Part shown: positions 47,005 to 64,000 of the stretch, piece after piece | How positions within the stretch are numbered: the first letter of the stretch is position 1 | Layout: each line of letters starts with the position of its first letter | Origin: Acanthaster planci | Lineage: Eukaryota; Echinodermata; Asteroidea; Valvatida; Acanthasteridae | DNA: 64,000 nucleotides | Assembly: GCF_001949145.1 (NCBI RefSeq) | Contig: NW_019091391.1 | Coordinates: forward strand, 1,146,487-1,210,486 | Direction of reading: 5' to 3' | Translations under genes and position numbers: made by a program | Notes under the pieces: generated by a model | The model's database searches: none | Told to the model about the DNA's origin: nothing | What the model saw: the letters and a program-made list of their open reading frames with translations, nothing else

Positions 47005-49531
47005 ATGACTTCCTATTTTGATGAACATGACTGTGAGGAAACCAATGGTTCCGGCCCAGATGCCAATACGCTTTTACGATGGGCAAGGTGAGGTCAGAAC
47101 TTATATTTGCTGCATATTGTTAAATTAATCCTCTTATTGAAATAAAAATTGTAGTTTAGGGGATGAGAAGAACCGCTTACTGCTATTGTATTGGGCCGTT
47201 AACTTTTACCCCAACTGCCCGTAGATTAATAAGGTTCTTTGTCCCCTTTGAGTGAAGCGTACAATCAACCCAATTATTCTAGAGGTAGTGAAAATGATAT
47301 AGCTTTTTTATTTGGGATTTTGTGGAAATATTTACCTGCACATGTTTAGAATGTTTAGATTGAGCTTGGACATGTTGATTAGTTTACTGGAACACAGAGT
47401 TTCAGAAAGCTTTTCAGCCTGTAGCTCAATTTATTAACAAAATTTGCCTCAAACCATAGGATGGTATTCACATCTGCCAACTGAGGACTGGAACACCTTT
47501 GTCTTTTTTGCAGGTTATTGAGGAATGACATTCAGGCTTTTGTAGCTAGTTTTGATGGGTAAGTTCAACCTGGTATCTTGTTAATCTTCAAAATTAACTT
47601 TTGATAATTTTGTAACACTCTGGCTAATTTCCAAAAAAGAAAAGACAGGCAGCTTCAAATGAAGCTTCCAGTAACTTTTGAAAATTAAAATAAATTTTTA
47701 CAATCCTTTGGAGTCATAATTCCTTAATTAATTCAACTCCCTAGGAAGAGTGTATTTTACCAAAAAAGAAGAACCTCATGTTTGCTTTTTTTTTACATTT
47801 ATGAAGACAAATGTTCCTCTATGAGCAGTCGAAATTTTGAAATTGGGAAATGTTTGAAATCAGATTCAGGCATTGTTGTGATTGATTTGTCACAGGCGTG
47901 ACATTTTTGATGAGGAGAGAACACGCCCCCCTGCCTCCAAGGACGTAGTGGCCAAGTTACCGGACAAGGTAGTTGGTAGATACGAAGGTCAGTCTTCACT
48001 TTCAGTTATGTTGCAGAGCATTCGCAAATCGTATGTATGCGAGCTGAAATCTTTAAAGCTGAAATAAATTAGGAGTGAATTCCTCAAATTTACTATCCAC
48101 TCCAAGTGGGGACAAAAGAGGGCATGTTTTTTAAATGAAATCGTCATTCCTTTGGTACGCACTCACTGCATAGGCACGCAAGTTTATGCACCTTTGGCAG
48201 GGGGGCATGCTGAGTGCACGCAACAAATTTACTCTTGTATGGTCTTGGTGCACATGCCAAACGCGTGCAAGAATTCGGTTGGAAAACTTTGCACCAGTTT
48301 GTTGTCCTTTTGCCAGTGAGGGTGCACTTTAACTGGGGGTGGATAGACTAATCCGATTAGACTGTATGACTGCAGTGCTGTTGTACACATTCCTTTATTC
48401 TTCAGCTTGACGCACACATACATTTGGCAAATTGCGACACCCTATTGGTCGACGAGGCATGTAGCGCCCGCGTACGACATGTCCACGAGTATTTTGCCAC
48501 CGCAGTAACAGCTTCTAATTGTGGTTATCGAATGACACTAAAGAGGGAAGTCATTTCAAGTTATTTAGTCCTGTCCGTTGTAACTGAACTGTTATCCCAA
48601 GGGGCCCGGGGGGAGGAGAAGACAATGAAGAAATGTTCAGTTGTGGGAGAAACACTGGGGATGAATACTCAAGGGAAAACCCACAGAATCAGGCATAGAC
48701 TGAAAACCCAATCCATATGTCTGTCTGGGGGGGATTCGAACCCGAGTCACAGAGGATGAAGGTCACAAGAGTACAACTATGCCGACTTGACTCTCCAAGA
48801 CGCCAAGTGTATTGTTGAACTTTTGTTTTTGTTGTCTTCTCAGATTCGAGATGCCCCGTCTGTCTAGTTGGGTACGGTTTGGGAGAAACATGCAAACAGC
48901 TCCCCTGTAAGCACAATTTCCATCCCGGCTGCATTTTACCCTGGCTGGCCAAGACCAACACTTGTCCTGTCTGCCGTCACGAGTTGCCGACCGACGACGA
49001 GGAGTATGAGGAATTCCGAAGAGAGAAGGTCAGCGCTGTACGAAAATTGACATTTGAAAGCTATCCTGAAAACTTCCAAAATCCGTTGGTCATAGGCTGG
49101 CCCCTCTGAGCAGAGGTGCCAAGTTTGCTCAGTTGACTAAAGAATTTGGTGTTGGCATTAGAAGGATTAAGGCATCTTATGAACTGAATCCCACAAACCA
49201 AGAAAAGACCCCAACTTCTCCAGCTTGCCAGTTTTCTACGAACAAAACTTTAATGTCTGCAAATTGACAATTCATCTGAAGCTCTCACAAATAGCCAAAT
49301 ATGACAAAAGTAACAAATCTTAAGTTTGTGTGAATTTTGCCTGGTATAGATGTCTGCAGCTTGAAGTTAAACAATAATCTAACCTCCAAAATTTTTCTCA
49401 AGCAAGTGACTACTAAATCAATACCAATAAATATTAACATTTACGTCTTGTTTCTGTCGGTTTCCTTCCAGGCAAGAGCCCAACAGCGAGCCTTTGAGAG
49501 AGAATCCCTCCACAGCGCTATGTTCACTTGA
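47005..49531 (+). CDS. RNF181: RING-H2 E3 ubiquitin ligase RNF181
   Basis: Five phase-checked exons: 47005-47087 (ATG), 47514-47558, 47896-47987, 48844-49028, 49472-49531. They give 154 aa, against about 153 in human. The N-terminus, [11 protein letters not shown], is the family signature. The RING-H2 core reads CPVC, then [10 protein letters not shown], then CPVC, with all eight zinc ligands (C-C-C-H-H-C-C-C) present, followed by [16 protein letters not shown] and the conserved C-terminal SAMFT. It is a cytosolic ubiquitin ligase; vertebrate RNF181 is reported to bind integrin alpha-IIb. The exon structure is compact, with a SINE in intron 3. It shares its upstream region with BLOC1S2. Confidence 0.96.
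48600..48795 (-). mobile_element. tRNA-derived SINE, copy 2
   Basis: On the minus strand the head GTCAAGTCGGCATAGTTGTA contains an A-box-like element, followed by a perfect B box in GGGTTCGAATCCC. The body, GGATTGGGTTTTCAGTC and CCTGATTCTGTGGGTTTTCC, is shared with copy 1 at 38265-38430. It lies in intron 3 of RNF181, opposite to its transcription. The intact B box suggests a younger insertion than copy 1. Confidence 0.8.
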
Positions 49532-52266
49532 TCACGACAACTTCAGAGGTGCTCCGATGCATGGCAAATTTGTAAAACCACAGACGTTAAGAACTTTTAT
49601 TTGACGTTAAGGATAATACAAAAGTAGTTTGTTTTTAACTTTGCCCCAACTTAGGAATAATTGAGAAACATGATTTGTCATTTTACATAGTGCCAGGCAA
49701 AGGCATAAATAGGGTGTAATGTCTGGGGGACATGGGGTGCACAATGTAGGCACAAATTGGGGGGGATGTATACCCCATTTTTATGTGGAGGATGGTATAT
49801 TGAATCCCCCCCACTTTCTCATGGTGAGAAACAAATTAAGATGGATTGCGAAGAATTTTTTGGACTTGCCAAAAATGTATTCAATAGCACTAACAATGGA
49901 GAACAATTAATAGAAGTCATACATACGCTGTTTTGATGTAAGGTTCAAAAGCAGTGTAAAATACGTTGCAGATGTACACCCATACAGAGTTGTGTCAAAG
50001 AGTAATGCCAGCTTCGGATATCGGAACCAAAATGGCTTTGCAGTACGCATAATCCACCATTCAGGTTTTAACTCTCGAGACACTTATGTTGCAACTCTCT
50101 CTATAAACTGCTCGGCATCTGTATCATGAACATCGCCCTCTACATTGACTGGAGCATCAGTATTCCCCCTCCCACTCTCTAAATTTCTGTCGCTGGGCAA
50201 GTCACAGTTTTTCAGGGAGGTAGGAAAAGCCCATGAACCGCTTGAACCGATGAATTCTACATCGGTTGTGTACATCCTCATGTACATTGTGATTCTCATG
50301 CAAAGGTTCTCAAAGCCAAATCAGGAAATCAGTTGAAGATTCTCTTATTCTAGCACAGATACTTTAAAGCAGGAAAAATACTTCACAAAGACAAGTTTTT
50401 TTCTTAACGCAAAAACACTTCAAAGAATGAAGGCATTAGAGGTTTGTCTCATCATATGCAAGCTCTCTGTTTGCACGGTTTCACCTCAATTTCTCAAAAA
50501 AAGTTGGTCATTGTATTCAATCGACCAGCTAGAATACTGTAACATTACATCACCATGTTCAAAATTAGTAACTAAATCCTTGTTACCAATTAAAATATGA
50601 TGTGAACTAAGTGACCAATGTCAATTTATTACAAAAGTGTTACCCCTTCATTTCAAAGAGATATCTTTTCTTGATAACAGTCCTTGTGTGGGTGCATTAC
50701 CTTCAGCCCCCACATTCCGAGGAACTCGACAAAGTTTTATCAGAGGCTTATAAAATGCCAGTCCTCACTGTGGCAAGACTTAACTGATAAAAAAAGTTGA
50801 AATGGGATACGGAGGTCCACAGACAGGGACTGTATTATATGGGCCATTGAAGGATTTGAGAATCTGACGTCGGGTTTCTTCCTCGATGGGAGATTGGGGA
50901 GAAATTGGTTAGGCTTCCGGCAAAAGTTAATACCTTTGGGGTTAGGGTTTAGCGTTGCACTGACTAATCATTTCGGTCAGAAAGCTAGACGCCCACGCAT
51001 GGGCACTGAGCTCTGTACTGTCTGGGTGCTTCGAAGGCTGGACGCCCGCGGGCTCGGGCGGCCACTCGCTAGGCGTCTGTTACGCACCACTGATTTTGTG
51101 ACTTCAAATGCCAGTCAGTAGGCTTTTGAATCATGACCATCACAGGCCACTTCGTGGGGACCAGATTTTGTATATTTACACCACTGATGTCTTGGTAGAA
51201 AGTTCTTTATCTTTAACTCATGAGTGACTTAGTTTTCACTCGAAAATTAATAGATATTTGTGGAGCGTCATGCGCCATCTCTGTAAGCCTGACAAAGTCA
51301 TTTGTTCGTGCGTGTCGAGGGGAGCGCGAGCTGTCTTATCAGTGTAGAGATCAGTGATGGGGGGGGGGCACAGTAACAGGTGTGCCCACGCGGTGTTATT
51401 TTCATTGACAATTTTCTTACAGATGTCAGTGTCACGTCTGACCGTGTTTTGCTGTAGACTGACCTGGGGCATCACGGGCACGTGATAGGCATTTTCCGTC
51501 TCAGGATGCCGTCATTACATGGCATCCTGGATACGATGTTGATGATTGCCCGTCTCCAAGAAGCACACTGTTCCCGGCGGGCCTGGCCAACCTGCGTGAT
51601 GAGAGCGACTAACACCTGGGCCTGTTCACGGTATGACCTTTATCCTGGCCGTGGGTGGGAAAATTTTGGAAAAGTCAGGACGTTAGAAATCGTTTTCAGA
51701 CTTCTTTGGGATGAGTAATACATGGATTTGGGATACGTTGGCTGTCAATATGGAACTTATTCTGTCCTAAAAGCAAGAAATCTGTAATGATTATTCATAC
51801 AATGTATTTGCATTGCGTGACCTCATGAAACGTACTTCAGTGTCCTTGTGTAACAAAACAGCTGAAGTTGATGAAAATGAGTTAATTTATATTCAAGTGT
51901 TAAATTCTATATATGGGCAATTCTCCATGGGAGTGGAAAAAATGTCAAAAATAAAATTTACATATTGAACCTATTTTGTACTTTTTCCAGACCTCAATTA
52001 AATGGGGAATTCAGTTCTAAAAACGTAATTGAAAAAAATATACATTTCTAGTGAAAACGGTGTTTTTTGCAATTGATGATTAGAACTGTTCAGATTTGTT
52101 AAAAAAATAAAATTTTGTGTATGTATTATATTCTATACTACAGGGAAAATTTTTGATTAATTTATGATTTTACAAGTTATTACATTACTCAGGGTCATTT
52201 AAAAATCTACATATATATCAATATTTAATTGGTGTAGGCCTTCATTTAAAAATGTCGAAAAAAGCA
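49532..52266. other. Intergenic downstream of RNF181
   Basis: The first part is the RNF181 3' UTR. A G/C-rich foldback resembling the element at 9684 lies at about 49717-49815. 50049-50113 resembles 62392-62457. An exon-like stretch at about 51506-51634 has acceptor and donor consensus but its most protein-like frame contains a stop, so I do not call a gene. Confidence 0.45.
50049..50113. repeat. Short dispersed repeat, related to 62392-62457
   Basis: Both copies contain CCACCATT, a TTTT-CTCGAGACA / TTTTGAGACA block, GTTGCAACT / GTCGCAACT, then CTATAAACTGCTCG / CTATAACAGCTCG in the same order. Class unknown; possibly the end of a larger transposon. Confidence 0.55.
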
Positions 52267-53955
52267 CGTAATTCCGTTGCCGAAAAAATGGCAGAAGTTA
52301 CGTATTTCACAAATGTTCTTGTCTTTTTCCTTCTAATCATATATATTTAGAAAAAACCTGTTATAAATATAACTGAAAAGTAAAAACTTTACAATAGTAA
52401 TCTATTGGCATTTTTCAAAGTGGTAACGGAATTACAAAACGGTAACGGAATTATGGTAACGGAATGACGCATGCACAAAGCACGCACATTTCATCCATAT
52501 AAATGTACATGACATATCGAATTGCATGTAACCTTGGACAATATCTATAAATACAAAAATTACTTAGTAACATTATTTCCAACTTTAATTTGCTCTAATA
52601 TATTTAAAAATAATCAGGTGTCCCACTAATATTTACATTTCCTAGATTTGTAAAAAAATTGTAAAAGCTTAAGGCAAATTAAGCAAGGCATACATGTAGC
52701 TTTGGGCCGTGAGTATAAGCCTACATGTATGCTCAGCCCTAGCCCAGGTTGGACGTCTGTCTACATTACATAGACGCGTAACTCATGCTTAACTCGTTAG
52801 TGGAGGTCTTTCCTTAAGCCATACAGTTAATAGCAAACTTCTATGGCTATTATAACTCTTTGCAGTTTATACATAATCTGATAATAATGAAATTTTATTC
52901 ATTAATGAAAATTCTCAATTCAGTCACTTTGGTTACATACTAAGAAAAAAAAACTATTTGCGCTCCAAAAATACTCTTGTTATTCTTTGCAATCTCTGAC
53001 TGCTGACCCGCTTGAAATTTGTGGGAGTTAAAAAAGTGTTGTTTAAAAATGATAAAATGTTGTTTTCTGTATAAATTCTTCAGCAAATAAATTACATCTT
53101 TTATGACCATTGTTACCTTTCGGAACACTACAATAGATCAATCCATTAAGCCCGCCCTTAATGTGTTGACCAATCACTGCCTTTGCTGCGTGTATGCCAC
53201 CACAGGGAAGCCACGATAATCCCCAATCACAGTGGTGAGTAGGCAATCCTGACATTTGTCAATGTAAGGGGGTTGGGCTTAGTGGATTTGGTCTATTAAT
53301 TACGCAAATTCCAAAACCAGCTAACCGACAGTGTAGACATCACCATGCTGCTTTTATTTGTCCCTGACCTTCACCTTTGAGCTAAAATGAAGCCCAGATA
53401 TGTTTAGACCTGTTATTTTTCACCAAGTTTTCCCTTTGTGCCACTTTATAAATGCCTACAATTTGTGTTGTGATGCATTTATGTTGCATTCAATGTTAAT
53501 GTATTGCCTTTGCATATTAAACCTATGGCGTAATTCCGTTACCGCCCAGGCGTAATTCCGTTACCGCCCAGGCATAATTCCGTTACCGTGATTAAAATGC
53601 AAATTATGGAAAGAGTGATAATTTTTGCAACTTTGTTCTGCATTGTGGTTAACAACCCCTTGAACTCAACAAATAACAGACAGTGTCCAAATTTAATATT
53701 TCAAAACTTTAGAGAGTTTTATTAATTTATGCCAGAACTCAAATAGGCCTATGTTTGTCCGCCGATCGTAATTCCGTTCCGCTCTGCCCTTGAAAGGGTA
53801 TTCTTTGAGATTTTGTTTTGGTGGTCAATCAATTCTATTGGGCCTGGGCGCCCTTTCCACGTTTAGATTATTTGCTTGGCACTGAACATATTTCCTTGGG
53901 AAAGAATAATCCTTGACAAAGTGACAAATTTGCGTAATTCCGTTCCCAAAGAATT
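52267..53955. repeat. Nine copies of a GTAATTCCGTTACCG motif in both orientations
   Basis: The motif or a close variant occurs at about 52267 (direct), 52421, 52440 and 52454 (inverted), 53528, 53550 and 53571 (direct; a 21-22-bp tandem with GCCCAGG spacers), 53766 and 53932 (direct). The intervening DNA is AT-rich without a gene. This is far above chance for a 12-15-base word in 1.7 kb. Confidence 0.9.
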
Positions 53956-55593
53956 GCCCATATGTATGTAAGCGGGCTAAGAGGTTTCCAATCCCTGTTG
54001 GAAAATATTGTCTTGTATGAACTAGGACGAGTGAAATGATGGGCCAATCGATTCACGGAGACCTTTTTTAGTCTAATATAAGGTATAAAAATCGTAGCGC
54101 TCATTGGAAATAAAAGACTTTAAAATTTGCTTAATGTATACAGCTAACATTGATTGGTTTTCAAATAGATGTGTTGCCGAATGTTCCTTGGCTGTTTTCC
54201 AATTTGGAACAGGCCTCGGTAAAGACTTTACAATATGCTTAATGTTTACTGCTAATAGATTGATTTGTTTCCAAAATTTTACTTGACTCTTTTCCAAGCC
54301 TCAGTGACTTGGGCAAGCGTACCAAAGGAACAAATGACAACCATAAAACATATAATTGACTTGGTAAACGCATAAACAGAAAACAACTTCGAGTAAATAC
54401 AAATATGAGCCAAACAGACCATGGTCACATCCTCAAAACACCCGTAATATTGGCACTGACTGCCGCTGAAAGGCAAAACAAAATTGTCTATTCACTTCCG
54501 TGATTTCAGATGATTGAACTCTCTGCAAATAGACCGTATAAATCCAAGCAAAGGTGGCGAAAATCATAGTCTGGAATGTCCATGAACGAAAAAGTATCAG
54601 TTAACTTGCACTAATGAGATTGAAAATTTTCAGGTCTTCACGAGATGAAAATGGAAAAACATAGGCCTACTTCGATTCTGTCGAAATAGTTCCCAAAGAA
54701 TGCCAAAACATCTGATTGAAACTGAACGCTTTCCTTTGGCAATAAACCGAGAAAGTCCACATTATTCACCATTTTGGATGAAATATACAGGTGTTTTTCC
54801 GTACAAGTAGAACGGGCAGGTGTTATCTGCTACAGGAGCGCCGCGTCCGCATTCTTATTAACAGCAGAGTTTTCTGAAACCTGTTTACTCGGGGTGGGGC
54901 CTAAAAGACCGTGCTCACGTACAGGAATATAGCTGTTTTTGCGCTGCACTGAACAAACAGTCATTGTGTACTTTATTCTGTACTTCGAGTTTTGTCAAAA
55001 CTGCTCTATCTCGAATTTTTAGTCACAAATTCTTGAATTCTTGGCGTGTTTCGACTTGGCTCTGACAAATCTATGATTCATTTCCCGTCTGAGAAGCAGC
55101 ACGCGTGTATTTTTCGTTTCCCTCTTTTCCCGAGCCCCTTGTTGTTCATATTTTGTACATTGATCTTCCTTCAAAAAAAAAAAAGGGAGGGGTTTTTGCA
55201 AAGGCGGACTCAACCCAATCTTTTGGCCAGACAGACTTGATAATGCGCGCTGCCATGCGAGCGTCAGCCATCTACTTAACATACTTCCTGCAATAATTGG
55301 CAAATCTTGTTACTTGCAGCAAGATCCTTCGGTGTCAGCCCGCCTTGTCTCGCTGTTTTTTGGAGAGGCTACTGTTGGACCTTAATAGGGGATTTCCTAC
55401 TTTTAGAAACGCACAGTCACGTTTACAGGAAAGGGTGTGGGAAAGTGGCGATTGTTTCAGTGAATTATTGTTAATTTCACACCGAGGATTTCTGTGATAT
55501 TCATTTGTCATGTGCTTATTTAGCCATTACCCATTGGGTGTGCAAAAAACTGTACGTAATGACATAAAGAGTATCAACGATTTGTTGTTAATA

Positions 55594-55625
<32 letters not shown>

Positions 55626-56724
55626 AGTATTGTGGTTTGTTGTTGTTGTTAATGTTGTCGATCGTTATTTTTGTTCGTCGTTGTTAATGTTGTCGTTGTT
55701 TTTTGGTTTTGTTAATGTTGTTAACGTTGTCATTGTTCGTTGTAGTTGTTTATGTTGTTGTTCGTTTTTGTTGTTAATGTTGTTCTTAATGTTATCATTT
55801 GTTGCTGTTAATGTTGTTGTTCGTTGTTGTTATTATTGTTCAAGTAAATAAGAGGAAGGCTAACTTTTTTCGTTTGGCTCTTCCTCTTCAAAGCGGGTCA
55901 AAAGCACCCTAGACTTACCATCATCCCTAATAGACTGGCCAAAAAGGTTACCGTATGTATATAAACTCTCTGTTTTTCGCTCCCGAACATTCCATCCTTG
56001 TTAAGGCTGGGTGCTAAATAGTTCAAACCATTGTTCAGCAGTGCTATTAAAGCATGTAACACTTTAATACAAGTACTGCATTCTTTGAAATACACCATCA
56101 AATAACGAAAGAAGACGCCGATTGTTTTGTATCGATTATCTCCTGAAATGATTTCTGACACTAAATTTGGCCAGCTCACACTTCTTACGCGTGCGATATC
56201 GAGGTATATTTAACCATGAAATGCGAGTCAAAATAAGTTCAACTTATCTGTAGCGCAAAACTTCGATCTGATGACACAAATCGCGTGTGCATTCGCTTCC
56301 GCGCCAAAAGGAAACCGTCGATATGTCTTTGGGTGCCAAGTTTTCGTGTTTATGCTTGCTTCTTTGTTGCTTTGTTTGTATGTTTATTTACTGATTGCGC
56401 ATAATGCTAGCATTATCATATCCTGCAAAACCTTGAACTCACAACACGTCACGAAAGAACGTGACGTCTTGACGCTTTATATGGTCAAGACAATGAAGGC
56501 AGTTCTGGCAAAGTGAAGACCTGTGAAAGTTTTGCTTCCGTGTCACAGAGCTCTGTGACTCAGACGTTTGACGTGACTCACGCAGTGAGACGTACCTAGA
56601 TTAACCGCTCCCTTCTCAGACCCAACATTCTCCTTCAAGAGTCCGTGCAGTTCTCAGGCGTTCTTGACACCGTCCCCACACCGAGTTTTTCTGGCGGATT
56701 TTTTCTCCCCCCAGAATAACGAAA
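53956..56724. other. Intergenic, 5' flank of MINPP1-like gene
   Basis: It contains a TTG/GTT-rich tract at 55575-55845 and otherwise no recognised feature. The region just before 56725 should contain the promoter and 5' UTR; a TTTATATGG near 56477 is a weak TATA-like candidate. Confidence 0.45.
55575..55845. repeat. Imperfect GTT/TTG low-complexity tract
   Basis: Interrupted GTTGTTGTT runs extend over about 270 bases. The open frame across it is a by-product of the repeat. It is complementary to the CAA tract in the first intron of the MINPP1-like gene 2 kb downstream. Confidence 0.9.
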
Positions 56725-61854
<5,130 letters not shown>

Positions 61855-61874
61855 ATAAACCGTAGGTGGCTCAT

Positions 61875-61880
61875 AATAAA
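61875..61880 (+). terminator. AATAAA polyadenylation signal of MINPP1-like gene
   Basis: The canonical AATAAA begins 21 bases after the stop codon at 61854. This would give a very short 3' UTR; another AATAAA occurs near 62755 and may be the main site. Confidence 0.5.
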
Positions 61881-64000
61881 CTGTGGGATAGGCCTTCTTG
61901 ACTTGTTAATTAAAACTCATTGGCGCCCCCTTTATACAATCAGTTGCACACACCGCTCTATACAGGCTTTGGCTAGCGGCTATTCTATGCAGCCACAAAT
62001 TTTGCCACAAGGACGCACAAAAAAAGTGTCTAAAAGCAAAAAACCTTCTGCAGAGTGGCTGGTACGACCGAAGAAAACTTAGCCTGGAAATACAGGCCGT
62101 GTCTAGAGTTATGACTCTCTCAGCCGTCAGCACGTGCGTGCGTATTCAGTCGGCGAAGACCTATAGACCAAGAGCTAATTCTACACACGATATTGGGAGA
62201 GGGCAGGTACACATACTTGTTTGAACATATGATGAAGAACGATGGCGCCATTTTACGGTCCATAGCGGGAGCTGTAATTATAGAGAGAAGCGCCATCTAA
62301 TGATCAGAGAACTGATTCTAGAAACGAAATGGCTGCTCGTTATGTGCGCAGTACAGCATGCAGCTAATTTTGTGTTCACTGCACTGACGCCCAAACCACC
62401 ATTTTGGTTCCAGCTTTTGAGACATTCACGTCGCAACTATTTCTATAACAGCTCGCTTAAACGATAGCAAGGTCACAAGAAAGAAAACAGACACTGCGTT
62501 TGCCTATAATGGTCATGTTCAGGCCGAAACACGCTCACCCCCAAAACACAAAGGCCCAAATCAAATACAATATTCAGCAACGCCAGTGCATTCGAAATTG
62601 TACCAAGTTTTTTGAACCTATTTTGTTTACCGATGGCGCCAAAGTGCGCGGCAAAAACAGATATAGACATCAAGAATATGCTATAATTATTAATGATTGC
62701 AAATGTTATTCCAAGTTTAGGTAATGTTGATTTTTCAAGATAACCGTCGTGTCCAATAAAAAGAGATTATACTAAACATGCAGATACGTGTACACGACCC
62801 CCCGGAGTGCAAGTTTTGAACTTGGACTTGTTATAGATAAGACGCAATGATCCCATTTCAGAAAGATGATTTGGTGATAAAGTCAAATGGTTGGTGTGAC
62901 ACATTTAAACTTGACACTGTGCCTGAACTGGCAGACACACGTTCCAATGGTCAATTCGTAATAAGAATCCACACCGTGACATCAGTTATCCATGTCTGAG
63001 ATTTGACTAACTTTAATAACAAAGTAACATTTGGGGATTTTATACAGTCTTGTTTATATTAAAATAAATTTATCAATATTATATATGATTGGAAGTTTTT
63101 TCAGCTAGAGTGAACAGAAATTTAATACAACATGGATAAAAGGTAGTTACACAAGATGAGGCCTATGATAATACCTAGTGACAATGGTATTGGATGTCTT
63201 AAAGTTGTACAAGTTATAGGAAGGAAAGTGGCCTTTATTTTTTCCTATATTATGATTAAAAGATCCAGTTTTAAAATACAATTTGTGTTCTTTTCATGTT
63301 TTTAAAGTTTTTTGAATACTTGTAAGACAGTAAATGAAGCAAAAGGTAAAACAAACGGCCAGCGTCCGGACACAAAAAGGTGCAAATGAAAATATTAAAT
63401 AAACTGTGTCAAAGCAAAGCCAAGCTGAGCCGAGCCAAGCAGAGCCAAACAAACAGTAAAACACAACAAAAGGTAAAACAAATGAAAAACAAAGTGGCTG
63501 GTGATGTCTTCATAATATTCAGTTTCGCTGTCTTTCGGAGGATAAACTTACGCTTAAAGCACCTTCTTTTTTCTTCTTTTCCATCGCCGGTTTGACAAGA
63601 AGAGGGTCTCTTTACGCAACTGCAAAATCAGTGACGCTTTTTAAGTCCACTTGCATCCAAATGTGTTGGAAATCAAGTTAGTACAAACGATTAAGAGCAG
63701 GATAACCCTTCATATCTTTCAAAAACTCCCGTTCACAAAAACCTCAGTATTAAGGTTCAAATTGAGCGGGCACAAGAAATCATTAGTCTGTACGCCCTAC
63801 ATGCCACAGAAAGAGACTCCCTTACTAATGTTCCTTCCGCCAACCTCCAAGGTTTATCAAACCTGCAGTCGAACGCCTCAAGAGTTTGGGGTGAATGAAC
63901 TTAAAGTTTCACTGCCAAAAGCCACGCCCGTGGTCTTTTCAGCGCAGCCACTCACACGGACCCACAGACGTACTTGAGGCCGGGGCCGACCCTCAACATC
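61881..64000. other. Intergenic to window end
   Basis: It contains the short dispersed repeat at 62392-62457 and a small GAGCCAAGC-type repeat near 63420-63445. The ORF at 63651-63977 has no family resemblance. No gene recognised. Confidence 0.45.
62392..62457. repeat. Short dispersed repeat, related to 50049-50113
   Basis: This is the second copy of the block described at 50049-50113, here reading ACCACCATTTTGGTTCC, then TTTTGAGACATTCACG, then GCAACTATTTCTATAACAGC. Only two copies are visible in the window. Confidence 0.55.

Noticed and set aside
55510-55851. 113-codon ORF rich in Leu/Val/Cys resembling a membrane protein
   Set aside because: It is the translation of the GTT/TTG low-complexity tract; there is no family resemblance or splice context.

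Overview
The window is animal nuclear DNA. Its genes have many short exons with GT-AG introns, it is rich in small transposon remnants, and it contains no operons. The gene content points to a marine invertebrate deuterostome, with an echinoderm as my best guess: an astacin-EGF-CUB-CUB protease of the sea-urchin BP10/SpAN type, plus clear orthologues of NCOA4, BLOC1S2 and RNF181. The species call is inference only.

Layout, left to right. (1) 2.5-5.0 kb, minus strand: a two-exon gene for a 643-residue Ser-Pro-rich protein that I do not recognise. (2) 6.3-27 kb: a cluster of astacin-type protease genes. An apparently intact 14-exon gene lies on the plus strand (10.6-20.8 kb). A decayed inverted copy of its 3' half lies upstream (6.3-8.3 kb), and a second decayed copy lies downstream in the same orientation (24.7-26.9 kb). 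(3) 27.6 kb: a tRNA-Leu(UAG) gene. (4) 30.3-41.6 kb, minus strand: NCOA4, the ferritin autophagy receptor, with seven coding exons, a four-cysteine C-x5-C-x5-C-x5-C array and about 18 'WL' repeats. (5) 43.5-46.6 kb, minus strand: BLOC1S2, arranged head-to-head with (6) RNF181 on the plus strand (47.0-49.5 kb). The two start codons are 420 bp apart, so a shared promoter is likely. (7) 49.5-56.7 kb: no gene recognised, but a 1.7-kb tract carries nine copies of one short motif in both orientations. (8) 56.7-61.9 kb, plus strand: a three-exon secreted, probably GPI-anchored MINPP1-like protein that has lost the catalytic residues of its family. Its first intron contains a 719-base assembly gap inside a CAA repeat.

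Functional links. NCOA4 (iron release through lysosomal ferritin degradation) and BLOC1S2 (lysosome-related organelle biogenesis and lysosome positioning) are both lysosome-linked, but I see no evidence that their adjacency is more than chance. The protease cluster and the MINPP1-like gene are independent loci. The most promising observations are the dead-enzyme MINPP1 homologue, the preserved cysteine array plus WL-repeat array of NCOA4, and the three-copy protease cluster. All exon models were read by eye and checked for splice phase, without transcript data.
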